From NCBI GenBank assembly GCA_016871805.1, contig VHCG01000005.1:1-64000 (forward strand): a stretch of DNA of 64,000 nucleotides, read 5' to 3'. The notes beneath the pieces are model-generated. The model was not told the DNA's origin, did no database searches, and saw nothing but the letters and a program-made list of their open reading frames with translations. Positions 29,818 to 38,900 of the stretch are shown piece by piece. Both the position numbers and the translations under genes were made by a program. Position 1 is the stretch's first letter. Every line of letters starts with the position of its first letter. The stretch is from Verrucomicrobiota bacterium (GTDB lineage Bacteria; Verrucomicrobiota; Verrucomicrobiia; Limisphaerales; UBA9464).

Positions 29818-29913
29818 GGAGTCCCCTTCCCCTCCTCCGCGTGCCCGTTCCGCTTTTGGCCTCGCGGTCGCCCCGATTCCGGGTGTTGTCTTGGCGGACA
29901 ATTCTTTACCGCG

Positions 29914-30870
29914 ATGCCGCTCCTCGAACTCCGGGACCTCCACATCCACTTCGGCGCCACACCGGCGGTCGATGGCGTGTCCCTGTCGCTCGAGGAGGGG
30001 CGAACGCTCTGCCTTGTGGGTGAAAGCGGCTGCGGCAAGAGCATCACCGCCCTGAGCATCGGTCGACTCCTGCTGATGCCACCGGCCCACTACCCTCGGG
30101 GCGAGATCCTCGTCGACGGTCGGGATGTGCTGCGGCTGCGGTCCCGACAGCTCCAGTCACTCCGCGGCGGCACGGTCGGCTACGTCTTTCAGGAACCTGG
30201 AGCCTCGCTCAATCCGGTTCTCCGGGTGGGCACCCAGATCCGTGAGGCGCTCGAGCTCCACCGTCCGGACTCCGCCACGGAGGCGGAGGTCCTTCGCCTG
30301 CTCCGCCTCGTGGGTATCCCCGCCCCTGAGTCCCGGATCCGGGACTACCCCCACCAGCTCTCCGGTGGCATGGCGCAGCGGGTGATGATCGCGATGGGGT
30401 TGGCCTCCCAGCCCCGGCTGCTGGTGGCGGATGAACCCACCACGGCGCTCGATGTCACCGTCCAGGCCCAGATCATCGAGCTTCTCCAGCGCCTCCAGGG
30501 TGAGCTCGGCATGGCCATCCTGCTGATCACCCACAACCTCGGCCTCGTCACCGACATCGGCGACCGCGTCGCGGTGATGTACGCCGGCCGTATTGTGGAG
30601 GAGGGCCCCGCCACGGAGATCCTCACCCGGCCCCGGCATCCCTACACCCGCGCCCTGCTCCGGTCGGTCCCGGAGCTCGGCCGGTCCTCCGACCGGCTTG
30701 CGGCGATCCCAGGGACCGTGCCCAGCCTGGGTCAATGGCCCGCCGGATGCCGCTTCGCCCCCCGGTGTCCGGAAGCCCGACCCGAATGTGGACAGCGCAT
30801 GCCCGAACTCAAGGAGATCTCTCCGGGACGGACCGTCCGGTGCCCCTTTTCGCAAGACTCGGAACCCTGA
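29914..30870 (+). CDS. Opp/Dpp-type peptide ABC transporter ATP-binding protein (DppD-like)
   Basis: An ABC ATPase of 318 residues. Seen: Walker A GESGCGKS, Q-loop FQEPGASLNP, signature LSGGMAQRVMIAMGLA, Walker B LLVADEPTTALDVTVQ, and switch histidine ITHNLGLVTDI; then the C-terminal oligopeptide-transporter extension with three Cys of a probable Fe-S or metal site (CRFAPRCPEARPEC). It starts with ATG at 29914; the upstream open frame is not coding-like. It is followed 6 bases later by its partner ATPase. No permease or binding protein gene is adjacent. Confidence 0.92.
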   Translation: MPLLELRDLHIHFGATPAVDGVSLSLEEGRTLCLVGESGCGKSITALSIGRLLLMPPAHYPRGEILVDGRDVLRLRSRQLQSLRGGTVGYVFQEPGASLNPVLRVGTQIREALELHRPDSATEAEVLRLLRLVGIPAPESRIRDYPHQLSGGMAQRVMIAMGLASQPRLLVADEPTTALDVTVQAQIIELLQRLQGELGMAILLITHNLGLVTDIGDRVAVMYAGRIVEEGPATEILTRPRHPYTRALLRSVPELGRSSDRLAAIPGTVPSLGQWPAGCRFAPRCPEARPECGQRMPELKEISPGRTVRCPFSQDSEP

Positions 30871-30876
30871 TCCCCC

Positions 30877-31845
30877 ATGCCCGAACCCCTCCTCGAAGCC
30901 AAGCATGTCCGTGTCCACTTCGACGTCCGACAAGGTCTGCTGTCCCGGGGGCAGGGTCAGGTTCGTGCGGTGGATGACGTCAGCCTCCAGGTGGCGTCCG
31001 GGGAAACACTCGGTCTTGTGGGCGAGAGCGGCTGCGGGAAGACGACGCTAGGGCGAGCCCTGATCCGGCTGATTCCGACCACCGGGGGCGTGATCCGGTT
31101 CGGCGGCGAGGACATCACCCGGATGGAGGGCGCCGTGCTGCGGGAACGACGGCGGCATTTCCAGATGATCTTCCAGGATCCATTCACCTCGCTGAATCCC
31201 CGGTGCACGGTGTCGGATATCCTGGGTGAACCCCTCGACATCCACGGATTGACGCCGTCGCCGGAGGCCCGGACGGAACGGATCCGGGAGCTGTTGCGCG
31301 GTGTTGGACTCGATCCCCAGCACGCCCATCGCTACCCGCACGAGTTCAGTGGTGGTCAGCGCCAGCGGATCGGCATCGCGCGCGCCCTGGCTGTCGAGCC
31401 TCGCCTCATCGTCTGCGATGAACCCGTCAGTGCCCTCGACGTCAGCGTACAGGCCCAGGTCATCAACCTGCTCCAGGACCTCCAGCAGCAGCGCCACCTG
31501 GCCTACCTGTTCATCTCCCACGACCTCGCCGTGGTGGAGCACCTGTGCCACCGGATCGTGGTGATGTATCTCGGGCAGGTGATGGAATCCGGCCCGGCGG
31601 CCGACCTCTGCCGGGAACCGCTGCACCCCTATACCAAGGCCTTGGTCTCAGCGATCCCCGTCGTGGACCCGGCGTCGAAGCGACCCCGGATCATGCTGGG
31701 CGGGGATGTCCCCTCCCCCATCGATCCTCCCTCAGGATGCCCCTTCCATCCGCGCTGCCCGGTCGCCGAGACCCGGTGTCGGACCGAGAAACCGGTGCTC
31801 CGGACCGTGGACGGCGGTGGGAGCGTCGCCTGCCATCGGGTTTGA
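30877..31845 (+). CDS. Opp/Dpp-type peptide ABC transporter ATP-binding protein (DppF-like)
   Basis: The second ATPase of the pair, 322 residues. Seen: Walker A GESGCGKTT, Q-loop FQDPFTSLNPRCTV, signature FSGGQRQRIGIARALA, Walker B LIVCDEPVSALDVSVQ, H-loop FISHDLAVVEH, and the C-terminal motif GCPFHPRCPVAETRC. OppD- and OppF-type ATPases form a heterodimer on a permease pair and power import of di- or oligopeptides or similar compounds. The membrane subunits must be encoded elsewhere. It converges with the aas gene, 82 bases away. Confidence 0.92.
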   Translation: MPEPLLEAKHVRVHFDVRQGLLSRGQGQVRAVDDVSLQVASGETLGLVGESGCGKTTLGRALIRLIPTTGGVIRFGGEDITRMEGAVLRERRRHFQMIFQDPFTSLNPRCTVSDILGEPLDIHGLTPSPEARTERIRELLRGVGLDPQHAHRYPHEFSGGQRQRIGIARALAVEPRLIVCDEPVSALDVSVQAQVINLLQDLQQQRHLAYLFISHDLAVVEHLCHRIVVMYLGQVMESGPAADLCREPLHPYTKALVSAIPVVDPASKRPRIMLGGDVPSPIDPPSGCPFHPRCPVAETRCRTEKPVLRTVDGGGSVACHRV

Positions 31846-31927
31846 GAACGGTCGACGGGTTCCTCGGCGCCCACGTCCCGGAGGCCAACCCGAGGAGCTG
31901 GACCCGGACCGCGCCGGAATCGACCGA

Positions 31928-34087
31928 TCAGACCCCACCGCCCCGCACCCACTCCTGGAGCTCGCGATGGTTCACCTTGCCCGTGCCCAGCTTGGGAATC
32001 TCCCGCAGGTGCCGGAGCTCGCGCGGCACGCAGAGATTGGTCATGCCCCGGCCCTTGATCTCGGACCGGATCTGGTCGAGCGAGAGCCGGGAATCGTTGC
32101 TGACAGCGATCAGCATCTCGCCCTTGTCCTCGTCCGGAAGGCTCACCACGGCCACCTCGAACCGGTTGCCATACTGGGGGAATCCACCGGCCAGGGCCTC
32201 CTCGACCGCGGTCAGGCTCACCATCTCCCCGCTCACCTTGGCGAAACGCTTGAGTCGACCGAGCACAAAGACGAAGCCCTCGTCGTCCACCCGGACGATG
32301 TCGCCGGTGTCGTACCAGCCGCCCAACGCCTGGAACCGAGCGTTGGCGTCGGCATTGAGATAGCCGCGCATGATGTTCGGGCCCCGCACCAGGAGCCGTC
32401 CGCCCTCGGCGACGCCCTCGATCGGTTCCAGCCGCCACTCGATGCCGGGCAGGAACCGGCCGACGCTGCCGAACTTCAGCTCGAGCCGGGAATTGAGGCA
32501 GATCGCCGGACTGCATTCGGTGGCCCCGTAGCCCTCCAGCAGTCGGACCCCGAACTTCCGGGCCCACGTGTTGGCGGTCGCCTCCTGCACCTTCTCGGCG
32601 CCTGAGACGAGGAACTTCACCGAGTTGAAGTCGTAGGGATTGGCCCGGCGGGCATAGCCGTTCAGGAAGGTGTTGGTGCCGAACATCACCGTGCAGACCT
32701 TGTCGTAGACCGCGGTCGGGATGACCCGGTAATGGAGCGGCGACGGATACAGGAAGGTGTAGTAGCCCCGAACCAGTGGCAGCAGCACCCCGGCGAGGAG
32801 ACCGAAGCTGTGGAACAACGGCATCGCGCTGAAGAACCGCTCGTCATCGGTCACATCGAGCACGCCGATCACCTGGCGGATGTTCGCCATCAGATTGCCG
32901 TGTGTGAGATCCACTCCCTTGGGGATGCCCTCGGACCCGGAGGTGAACAGGATGACCCCGCTCGCATTGCGGAGGGACTCGCGTGAACCCTCGGGCACCA
33001 GTCCCCAGCCCGGACACAGCGTGTGACGGATCAGAGCGGCCACCTTGGTGCCGGCCCCGATCGTCGGCCGGATGTCCTCGAGATGGATCAGCTCGATGCC
33101 GGCCTCGGCAAACGCCCGAAGGTCGAGCTTCGCCTTCTCCGCAAACACGCGGGAACTGATCACCGACCGGATCCCAGCCAGCTGGACGCACTGCACCATG
33201 GTCGGGACTCCCGTCGAGAAGTTGAGGATGGCCGGAACGAATCCGGCCGACCACAGGCTCATCACGGTCACGGGTGTCCCGTTGACATTGGGCAACAGCA
33301 CACCGATTCGGGTGCCCGGAGCGGCCTCCCGCCAGCGTTGACGCCAGACCTGCGACAGGACATCGACACCGACCGTCAGGCGCCGATAGGTGAGGGCTTG
33401 GAACGTCGCATCCTCGAGCACGATCTTGCCGGGCAGGCTCCGTGCGGCCTCGACGACGGCCTCCAGCACATGGGCGGGTCCGTGTTCCCGTTCCACGGCG
33501 ACCTGTTGGGCGAGCGCCGCGTCCCGGAGCCAGGATGTCATGCGCTGACGGGCCACGCCGTGGGAGACTCCCGACGGGACCGGCACCTCGTGGGCGATGC
33601 TGAAGTGGGCGGAGACACTCGGGAACCACTGGGTCCACCCGTCATGACGCACCCAGAGGACCCGGCGGGCATTGCGCAGATAGCAGGTGATGACCCGGGC
33701 GCCCGTCTTCTGGACGAGGAATCCGGTGCCATCGAAGAATTTCATCAGGGACCCGGTCAGCGAGATCCGGCCCTCGGCGAACAGGACCAGCCGCCCCCCC
33801 TTCCCCAGGAACTCCGCCATGCGCTTCGCTGCATAGGGCGACGTCGGATCCACAGGGAACGTGCGCCGGTTCACCATCATCTTCCGATGGAACCACGACA
33901 GTTCGGCGGTCCTCGAATTGGTCACGAAGCGCCAGTCGTCCTCCAGCAGGACACCGAGGAACAGCCAGTCGAGCCACGACACGTGGTTGGGCAGCAGCAG
34001 AACCGGTCCCGGGGTGCGCAGGACCTCGACGTTGTAGGCCCGGAACCGGAACCAGAATCCGAGCAGAAGTCGCGAGAGGGGTTTCAT
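31928..34087 (-). CDS. aas: Bifunctional lysophospholipid acyltransferase/acyl-ACP synthetase (Aas-like)
   Basis: A two-domain protein of 719 residues. Residues about 1-200 are a PlsC-type acyltransferase (NHVSWLD, the HX4D motif at H35-D40, and FAEGRIS). From about 230 it is an AMP-forming acyl-activating enzyme (GVILFTSGSEGIPKGVDLTHGN, LLEGYGATECSP, GWYDTGDIVRVDDEGFVFVLGRLKRFAKVSGEMVSL, and a final LGTGKVNHREL with the catalytic Lys). In E. coli, Aas re-acylates 2-acyl-lysophospholipids brought in by LplT. The start ATG at 34085-34087 overlaps the lnt stop by 4 bases, so they are translationally coupled. Confidence 0.93.
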   Translation of the reverse strand: MKPLSRLLLGFWFRFRAYNVEVLRTPGPVLLLPNHVSWLDWLFLGVLLEDDWRFVTNSRTAELSWFHRKMMVNRRTFPVDPTSPYAAKRMAEFLGKGGRLVLFAEGRISLTGSLMKFFDGTGFLVQKTGARVITCYLRNARRVLWVRHDGWTQWFPSVSAHFSIAHEVPVPSGVSHGVARQRMTSWLRDAALAQQVAVEREHGPAHVLEAVVEAARSLPGKIVLEDATFQALTYRRLTVGVDVLSQVWRQRWREAAPGTRIGVLLPNVNGTPVTVMSLWSAGFVPAILNFSTGVPTMVQCVQLAGIRSVISSRVFAEKAKLDLRAFAEAGIELIHLEDIRPTIGAGTKVAALIRHTLCPGWGLVPEGSRESLRNASGVILFTSGSEGIPKGVDLTHGNLMANIRQVIGVLDVTDDERFFSAMPLFHSFGLLAGVLLPLVRGYYTFLYPSPLHYRVIPTAVYDKVCTVMFGTNTFLNGYARRANPYDFNSVKFLVSGAEKVQEATANTWARKFGVRLLEGYGATECSPAICLNSRLELKFGSVGRFLPGIEWRLEPIEGVAEGGRLLVRGPNIMRGYLNADANARFQALGGWYDTGDIVRVDDEGFVFVLGRLKRFAKVSGEMVSLTAVEEALAGGFPQYGNRFEVAVVSLPDEDKGEMLIAVSNDSRLSLDQIRSEIKGRGMTNLCVPRELRHLREIPKLGTGKVNHRELQEWVRGGGV

Positions 34088-35622
34088 GAGTGGGTTGGAA
34101 TCAAGGGTTCGGGGACAGGCTGGAGATGAAAGCGCCGTCTGCGTTGGATCCATGGCTGAATCAGGAGTCCGCACGCGAGGCAACCGGTGAGTCCGACGCA
34201 CGCCGGAGCTCCCAGCGCATCCCACGGCACCGAACCGCCGCCAGCGCGAAGGGGGAAGGATGCGGCCAGGGTCGCACCCGGACCCGGAAACGGGGCCGAG
34301 GCGAGTGTGTTGCCCTCCGGGTCCAGGATCAGCGAGATGCCGGAGCTGGCGACGCGGAACACCGGAAGCCCGTACTCGAGCGCACGGATCCGCACCATCC
34401 GCGCGTTGAGTTCGTGTTCGGTCCGCCCCCAGGTCTCGAGATCCATGGTGGGCACCAGCAACGCCTCGGCCCCCTTGCGGACCAGGACATTCATGACACG
34501 GCGATAGCTGGCGTCATAACAGATGGCCACGCCCAAGGAGCTCCAGGGGGAAATCCACAGCTGCTGGTCGGGGGCCGGCTCACCATCCCGGAAGAACTGG
34601 ATCGGCCGCGACTTGGCCTGTCGGAAGCAGACGTCCCCATGGGGATCGACGACGAAGGCCGTGTTGAGGAATCGATCGGATTCCCCCGAGGTGCGGAGTC
34701 CAAGAGCCGGCCCCCTCGTAGCCGACGCCGTCCCGGAATCCGGCAGAGCCTCGCGCCCTCCCGCCACCAGCCACTTCCGATGCCGATGGCACCAGGATCG
34801 GACGGCCGACGGAATGTCCCCATCGAACGTGTATTCACTCAGCTGGACAAACTCCACCTCGGGATCAGTCTGACCCAGGGCATCCGGAGCGACCAACACC
34901 TCCGGGACTCTCGGGGCTTCGAGTTGGATGCCCGCCACCCGGACGCCCTCGTGATTCTCCTTTGGCGACGTCCTCCGGGAGGAATCCGCCGTTAGAATCC
35001 CCGCCGTCAGGAACAGACAGCCTACTCCGGCCACAGCACCCCACCGTCGAAGGCGAGGTTGGAAGAGCATAAGCCCGGTCGCCGCGAATGAGGCCGCGAC
35101 GAATCCAAGGCCGTGCACACCCAAGAACCGCAACCACAGCTGGGGCCCCTCGACGAAGATCGAGCCCACGGACAACCACGAGAACCGGAGCCACCAGACC
35201 TCGCTTCGGAAGTATTCCAGTCCACACCAGACCACCGGCGCCAGCCCAAGGGCCCAGCAGGAGCCACCGATCCGCTCGATGCGATGGAGCAGGACCACGA
35301 ACCCGGCGTGGAACGCGGCCAGAATCGTCCAGAGCACCAGCGCGGCCGCTCCGAAGACGGAACCCAGGAAGGCCATGGGCGGCATATAGATCCCAAGACC
35401 GACCCCCAGCCCCGCATAGAAGGCGGCTCGAGGGGTGGGGAGCCTCCTGAGTTCGATCAGGCAGGCGAGACACCCGACAACGAGCCACGCGACCCGCGGC
35501 TCACGGAACGCGGCGTGGAAACACAGCACGGCACCGACCGCAAGGACTCCCGCTGGGATCCAGGCCAGGGGGGACGCACTTGCACTTCCCTGCCCTTTCT
35601 GTTCCGAAGGCATGGGGCTCAT
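34084..35622 (-). CDS. lnt: Apolipoprotein N-acyltransferase
   Basis: Transfers an acyl chain from a phospholipid to the N-terminal Cys of lipoproteins, leaving a lysophospholipid. Seen: six to seven N-terminal membrane helices (to about residue 210), then a nitrilase-like periplasmic domain with the Glu263-Lys337-Cys368 triad (QLSEYTF, RQAKSRP, GVAICYD), and a last membrane helix (CVGLTGCLACGLLIQPWIQ). The length of 512 is normal. It lies between lplT (3 bases away) and aas (4-base overlap), an order that fits a shared pathway. Confidence 0.92.
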   Translation of the reverse strand: MSPMPSEQKGQGSASASPLAWIPAGVLAVGAVLCFHAAFREPRVAWLVVGCLACLIELRRLPTPRAAFYAGLGVGLGIYMPPMAFLGSVFGAAALVLWTILAAFHAGFVVLLHRIERIGGSCWALGLAPVVWCGLEYFRSEVWWLRFSWLSVGSIFVEGPQLWLRFLGVHGLGFVAASFAATGLMLFQPRLRRWGAVAGVGCLFLTAGILTADSSRRTSPKENHEGVRVAGIQLEAPRVPEVLVAPDALGQTDPEVEFVQLSEYTFDGDIPSAVRSWCHRHRKWLVAGGREALPDSGTASATRGPALGLRTSGESDRFLNTAFVVDPHGDVCFRQAKSRPIQFFRDGEPAPDQQLWISPWSSLGVAICYDASYRRVMNVLVRKGAEALLVPTMDLETWGRTEHELNARMVRIRALEYGLPVFRVASSGISLILDPEGNTLASAPFPGPGATLAASFPLRAGGGSVPWDALGAPACVGLTGCLACGLLIQPWIQRRRRFHLQPVPEPLIPTHS

Positions 35623-35625
35623 GAG

Positions 35626-36987
35626 TCACTCCGATGCCGATTCCTGGGTGGGCGGGATCCGAAGCCAGGCCACCACCGCTGCGACGATCACGGCCAGGAC
35701 GAGAAACACCTGTGAGGCGGACAGCCCAACCCGGGTGCAGCCCAGCACCACGAGTCCCGCCGAGATCATTCCAATGTTGTCGCAGAAGTTCTGGACCGCG
35801 ATCGTCTTGCCCAGTTTCGAGGGATCCGACTCGGCCTGAAGAGCCGCGTTAAGCGGGATGAGGAACAGCCCCGCCGCCACACCGGCGGCGACGAGCACGA
35901 ACGCCACGGTCGGCAGGAAGACCAGTCCGACGCGCCGCGTCCCGTCCGGATCCACAGTGGCCCATTCCTGTCGGCCCCAGCCGCTGAGTCCGAGGGCTCC
36001 GACCGCGAAGACGAGCACGAGCAGGACCCCAAGGAGGAACCCGACCGGGCGGACCTTCCGCAGATCGCCGATCCTGAACGCCATCCCCGCCAGGAGGCTG
36101 CCCACCATGACCCCGACACTGAGCCAGACCCCGAGCAGCGCGATCTGGGTGTTGTCCGGGAGACGCAGCACATCGAGGCCCCAGGGCTGGAAATTAATCT
36201 TCATGCCGGCGCCACAGACCCAGAAGAGCGCGGTGCCGATCAGGATCTTCCCGAGGCGGGTGCCGCGGAGCGCCGACGCCATGCCGTCGCCCACGAACTG
36301 CGGGGTTTGGCCGAGACCGCGCCACGAGGGCACCGGCTGGCAGAGCATCTGGCCCAGATGGCGGAAGAACTCGCGGACACTCGTCCCAAGCCGGACGTCC
36401 GGAGAGGACGGAGTCGGGGTCATGAACACGTTCAGGGCCAGGGCCACTCCAAACGTCGCCACCAGGGCGGCGTAGCAGACCCCGATGGGGGCACGGTCGA
36501 CGAGGACGGACCCGACGATCGCTCCCGAGAGGATCGCGAGCAGCGTGAGCAGCTCCACCATGCCATTGGCCTTCACCAGTCGCTCGCGGGGGAGAATCTC
36601 CGGCAGGATCCCGTACTTGGCGGGACCGTAGACCGTGGACCCGATGCCCACGATGAGATAGCCCGGAGCCTGCCAGACGTATCCATGCCAGAGGCTCAGG
36701 GAACAGACCCCTGCCCCGAGGACCTTCAGCAGGTTGCCCCCGAGAAGCCACGAGGTCTTGGAATGGCGGTCGTTGAGATAGCCGGCCAAGGGCGCCAGGA
36801 GCACATAGGGAATGAACAGCAGGCTCGTGTAGAGGGCGCTCCGGGTCCGGAGTTCGTCGAGCCCGATCTCCCCGGACCGTTGCAGGAGGGTGAGCTGTCC
36901 GACGATGACGGCCAGGATGGCGTTGTCGCCGAACGCCCCGAGGAACTGGCTCGCCATCAGCAGTGGATAGTTTCGATTCCGGTTCAT
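35626..36987 (-). CDS. lplT: Lysophospholipid transporter LplT-like MFS protein
   Basis: A 453-residue major facilitator protein. Seen: N-terminal NYPLLMASQFLGAFGDNAIL, the hallmark of LplT (QFLSAFGDNA), then YVLLAPLAGYLNDRHSKTSWLLGGNLLKVLG and TVYGPAKYGILPEILPRERLVKANGMVE; about 12 hydrophobic segments. LplT flips lysophospholipids to the inner leaflet for Aas. The frame extends upstream, but the ATG at 36985-36987 gives the family start and overlaps the marR stop by 4 bases. In E. coli lplT and aas are also adjacent. Confidence 0.92.
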   Translation of the reverse strand: MNRNRNYPLLMASQFLGAFGDNAILAVIVGQLTLLQRSGEIGLDELRTRSALYTSLLFIPYVLLAPLAGYLNDRHSKTSWLLGGNLLKVLGAGVCSLSLWHGYVWQAPGYLIVGIGSTVYGPAKYGILPEILPRERLVKANGMVELLTLLAILSGAIVGSVLVDRAPIGVCYAALVATFGVALALNVFMTPTPSSPDVRLGTSVREFFRHLGQMLCQPVPSWRGLGQTPQFVGDGMASALRGTRLGKILIGTALFWVCGAGMKINFQPWGLDVLRLPDNTQIALLGVWLSVGVMVGSLLAGMAFRIGDLRKVRPVGFLLGVLLVLVFAVGALGLSGWGRQEWATVDPDGTRRVGLVFLPTVAFVLVAAGVAAGLFLIPLNAALQAESDPSKLGKTIAVQNFCDNIGMISAGLVVLGCTRVGLSASQVFLVLAVIVAAVVAWLRIPPTQESASE

Positions 36988-37502
36988 TTGCCCTCCTGTT
37001 CCAAACGCTCGATGCCGCGCTCCGCGTTGTCGGCTACCTCCTTGAGAACCGCGGCCGTCTCGGTGGCCCGTCGGACCGAAACCCCCTCCCAGAGCCGCGC
37101 CGCGGCGCGATCGTAGCTCGGCAGGATCTCCTCGAGAACCCGGCGCCCCGCCGGCGTGAGCACCACTCGCCACGCTCGTCGATCCCCCGCCTCCTCCCGC
37201 CGCGTCACCCAACCGCGGGATTCCAGGCGGTCGACCAGCCCCGTGATGTTGGAGCGGTGCGTGAGCAGCTCTCGCCCCAACTCGCTCTGGGTCAGCCCCG
37301 CTTTGGACTCGAACAGCAGGTTCATCAGATTGAACTGAGCCGGACTGAGATCCCACCGCTCGAAGAACCGCCGACTCGCGTTCCAGATGACATCCGAGGT
37401 CCGCAGGAGCTGGAGCAGCGCGGGATACCTCGGATCGGATGGTTGACTGTGGCTCACACCCACTATCGTGCGCCGTTTTGTTGACATGTCAACCATCGAC
37501 AC
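36984..37502 (-). CDS. MarR family transcriptional regulator
   Basis: A winged-helix dimeric regulator of 172 residues or fewer. Seen: FFERWDLSPAQFNLMNLLFESKAGLTQSELGRELLTHRSNITGLVDRLESRGWVTRREEAGDRRAWRVVLTPAGRRVLE, with the recognition helix RSNITGLVDRLE and the wing DRRAWRV. It heads the lplT-lnt-aas operon (4-base overlap with lplT). The GTG at 37502 gives the longest form; a start at about 37463 (GTG before SHSQPSD) would leave the nearby palindrome in the promoter and would suggest autoregulation. The ligand is unknown. Confidence 0.92.
   Translation of the reverse strand: MSMVDMSTKRRTIVGVSHSQPSDPRYPALLQLLRTSDVIWNASRRFFERWDLSPAQFNLMNLLFESKAGLTQSELGRELLTHRSNITGLVDRLESRGWVTRREEAGDRRAWRVVLTPAGRRVLEEILPSYDRAAARLWEGVSVRRATETAAVLKEVADNAERGIERLEQEGK
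37480..37493. promoter_or_regulatory. Perfect palindrome, probable MarR operator
   Basis: GTTGACATGTCAAC is a 14-base perfect inverted repeat between the divergent marR and hydrolase genes. It also carries TTGACA on both strands, so it can be a -35 element each way. That makes it a natural site for the MarR protein to control both directions. Confidence 0.55.
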
Positions 37503-37515
37503 TTAAACACTCGGC

Positions 37516-38559
37516 ATGGAACGAGGCATGGGGTGGAGTCCGGGACGCTGGGCGCGGTGGCTCCTGGGTGGGGTGGTGCTCGCAGCGGTGACGCTGCAGG
37601 TTCTGGCCTACCGGCATGCGACGGCGATGGTCCGATTCTCGCCGGGGGCGCGACGCGTGGGGCCTCCGGAATCCCTGGGACTGACCGAGAAGCTGTCCGT
37701 CCTCGTCTCCGGGGTCACCCTACCCCGTCCGGTCAACACGCGTGATCCGTCCTCGCTCAATCTCCCGTTCGAGACCCGGACGGTGGTGGCCAAGGACGGC
37801 ACCCCACTCGAGGTCTGGCAGGTGCCCATCTCGGCCGGATCCGTGGACGCAGCGACGACAACCCCGGTGGTCGTGATGTTTCACGGGTACATCTCCTGCA
37901 AGGCCGACATGCTGCCGATCGCGGCAGAGTTCCGCGGGATGGGGTTCGAGGTCTGGATGGTGGATTTCAGGGGATCAGGTGGTTCGGGCGGGATGACGAC
38001 GTCGATCGGTTTCCATGAGGCGGAGGACGTGATTGCTGTCGCGCAGGAGGCCCGGGCTACGGGTCCCAGTCGTCCGCTATTGCTTTTCGGATCGTCGATG
38101 GGAGCCGCCGCCGTCCTGCGGGCCGCATCGCTGGGGCGGGCCGAGGCCGACGCCCTTATCATCGAGTGTCCCTTTGACCGGCTTCTCACGACCGTGGCCA
38201 ACCGCTGCACCCTGATGGAACTTCCACGATTCCCCATCGCCGAGAGCCTCGTGTTCTGGGGTGGGTTCCAGCTGGGATTCGATGGGTTCGCCCACAACCC
38301 GGAGGACTACGCCGCCCTGGTCCGGATTCCCACCCTGCTACTGCACGGCGGACGCGACACCCGGGTGCGCTTGGAGGAGGCCGAGCGAATCCGGGATCGG
38401 CTGGGATCGTACGGAACTTGGATACTCTTCCCGGAGCTTGGCCACCAATCCTACGCCCAAGCGGAACCGGTCGCATGGCGGCAGGCGGTCCGGGAATTCC
38501 TCAACCCGCATCTGGGGGCGGCAGCGCAGACCCGCCGCTCCGACGGCCAGTCCCGGTAG
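37516..38559 (+). CDS. Membrane-anchored alpha/beta hydrolase
   Basis: A 347-residue protein. Seen: an N-terminal hydrophobic helix (WARWLLGGVVLAAVTLQVLAY, residues about 13-33) that is a membrane anchor or uncleaved signal; oxyanion region VVVMFHGYISCKADMLPIA; the nucleophile elbow GSSMGA; an acid in LLLHGGRDTRV; and a catalytic His in LGHQSYA. This is a serine hydrolase fold of the BEM46/FrsA-like type. The substrate is not apparent; being divergent from the marR-lplT-lnt-aas operon, a lipid-related role is possible but not shown. Start ATG 37516, or ATG 37528. Confidence 0.82.
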   Translation: MERGMGWSPGRWARWLLGGVVLAAVTLQVLAYRHATAMVRFSPGARRVGPPESLGLTEKLSVLVSGVTLPRPVNTRDPSSLNLPFETRTVVAKDGTPLEVWQVPISAGSVDAATTTPVVVMFHGYISCKADMLPIAAEFRGMGFEVWMVDFRGSGGSGGMTTSIGFHEAEDVIAVAQEARATGPSRPLLLFGSSMGAAAVLRAASLGRAEADALIIECPFDRLLTTVANRCTLMELPRFPIAESLVFWGGFQLGFDGFAHNPEDYAALVRIPTLLLHGGRDTRVRLEEAERIRDRLGSYGTWILFPELGHQSYAQAEPVAWRQAVREFLNPHLGAAAQTRRSDGQSR

Positions 38560-38566
38560 AGCCGGG

Positions 38567-38900
38567 CATTCCCCGGTGGAGTCGCTCCAATCCACCACCG
38601 GCTACACGACGGGATGCCTCCGGCATTGATCAGAGAGCCGACGCTCCCTGACTCTTCAGGGACACCACCCCCCGCCCCCCGTATCCCTGCCGGGAGGCCA
38701 TCCCGACCGCCGGGCCAACCACACCTCTCTCCATCCACGATGGATATCAGCCTGGCCGCGTGACCCCACCACCTCTCAATCCCGGATGGGATTTCAGCAG
38801 GTGCCGGCGGTTGAGAGCAGCGACACCTCCGGACACCCACGCCCCACGTCTTCCCGCATCCCGGAGGGATGCCAGCTCAGTCGAGGTATCGCGAACCCTA
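38567..38900. repeat. Degenerate array of CATCCCGGAGGGATG-type micro-hairpins
   Basis: No gene seen in 38560-39130. The stretch contains several related short palindromes: CATCCCGGAGGGATG (about 38860), AATCCCGGATGGGATT (about 38780), ATCCACGATGGAT (about 38736) and TCCCTGCCGGGA (about 38684), each followed by a CAGC- or GCCA-like spacer. There are also blocks like GGCGGTTGAGAGCAGCGACA and CCGGTGGAGTCGCTCCAATC. I recognise this pattern as an interspersed repeat common in Verrucomicrobia and Planctomycetes genomes (from memory, not searched); here it is worn. Confidence 0.55.
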
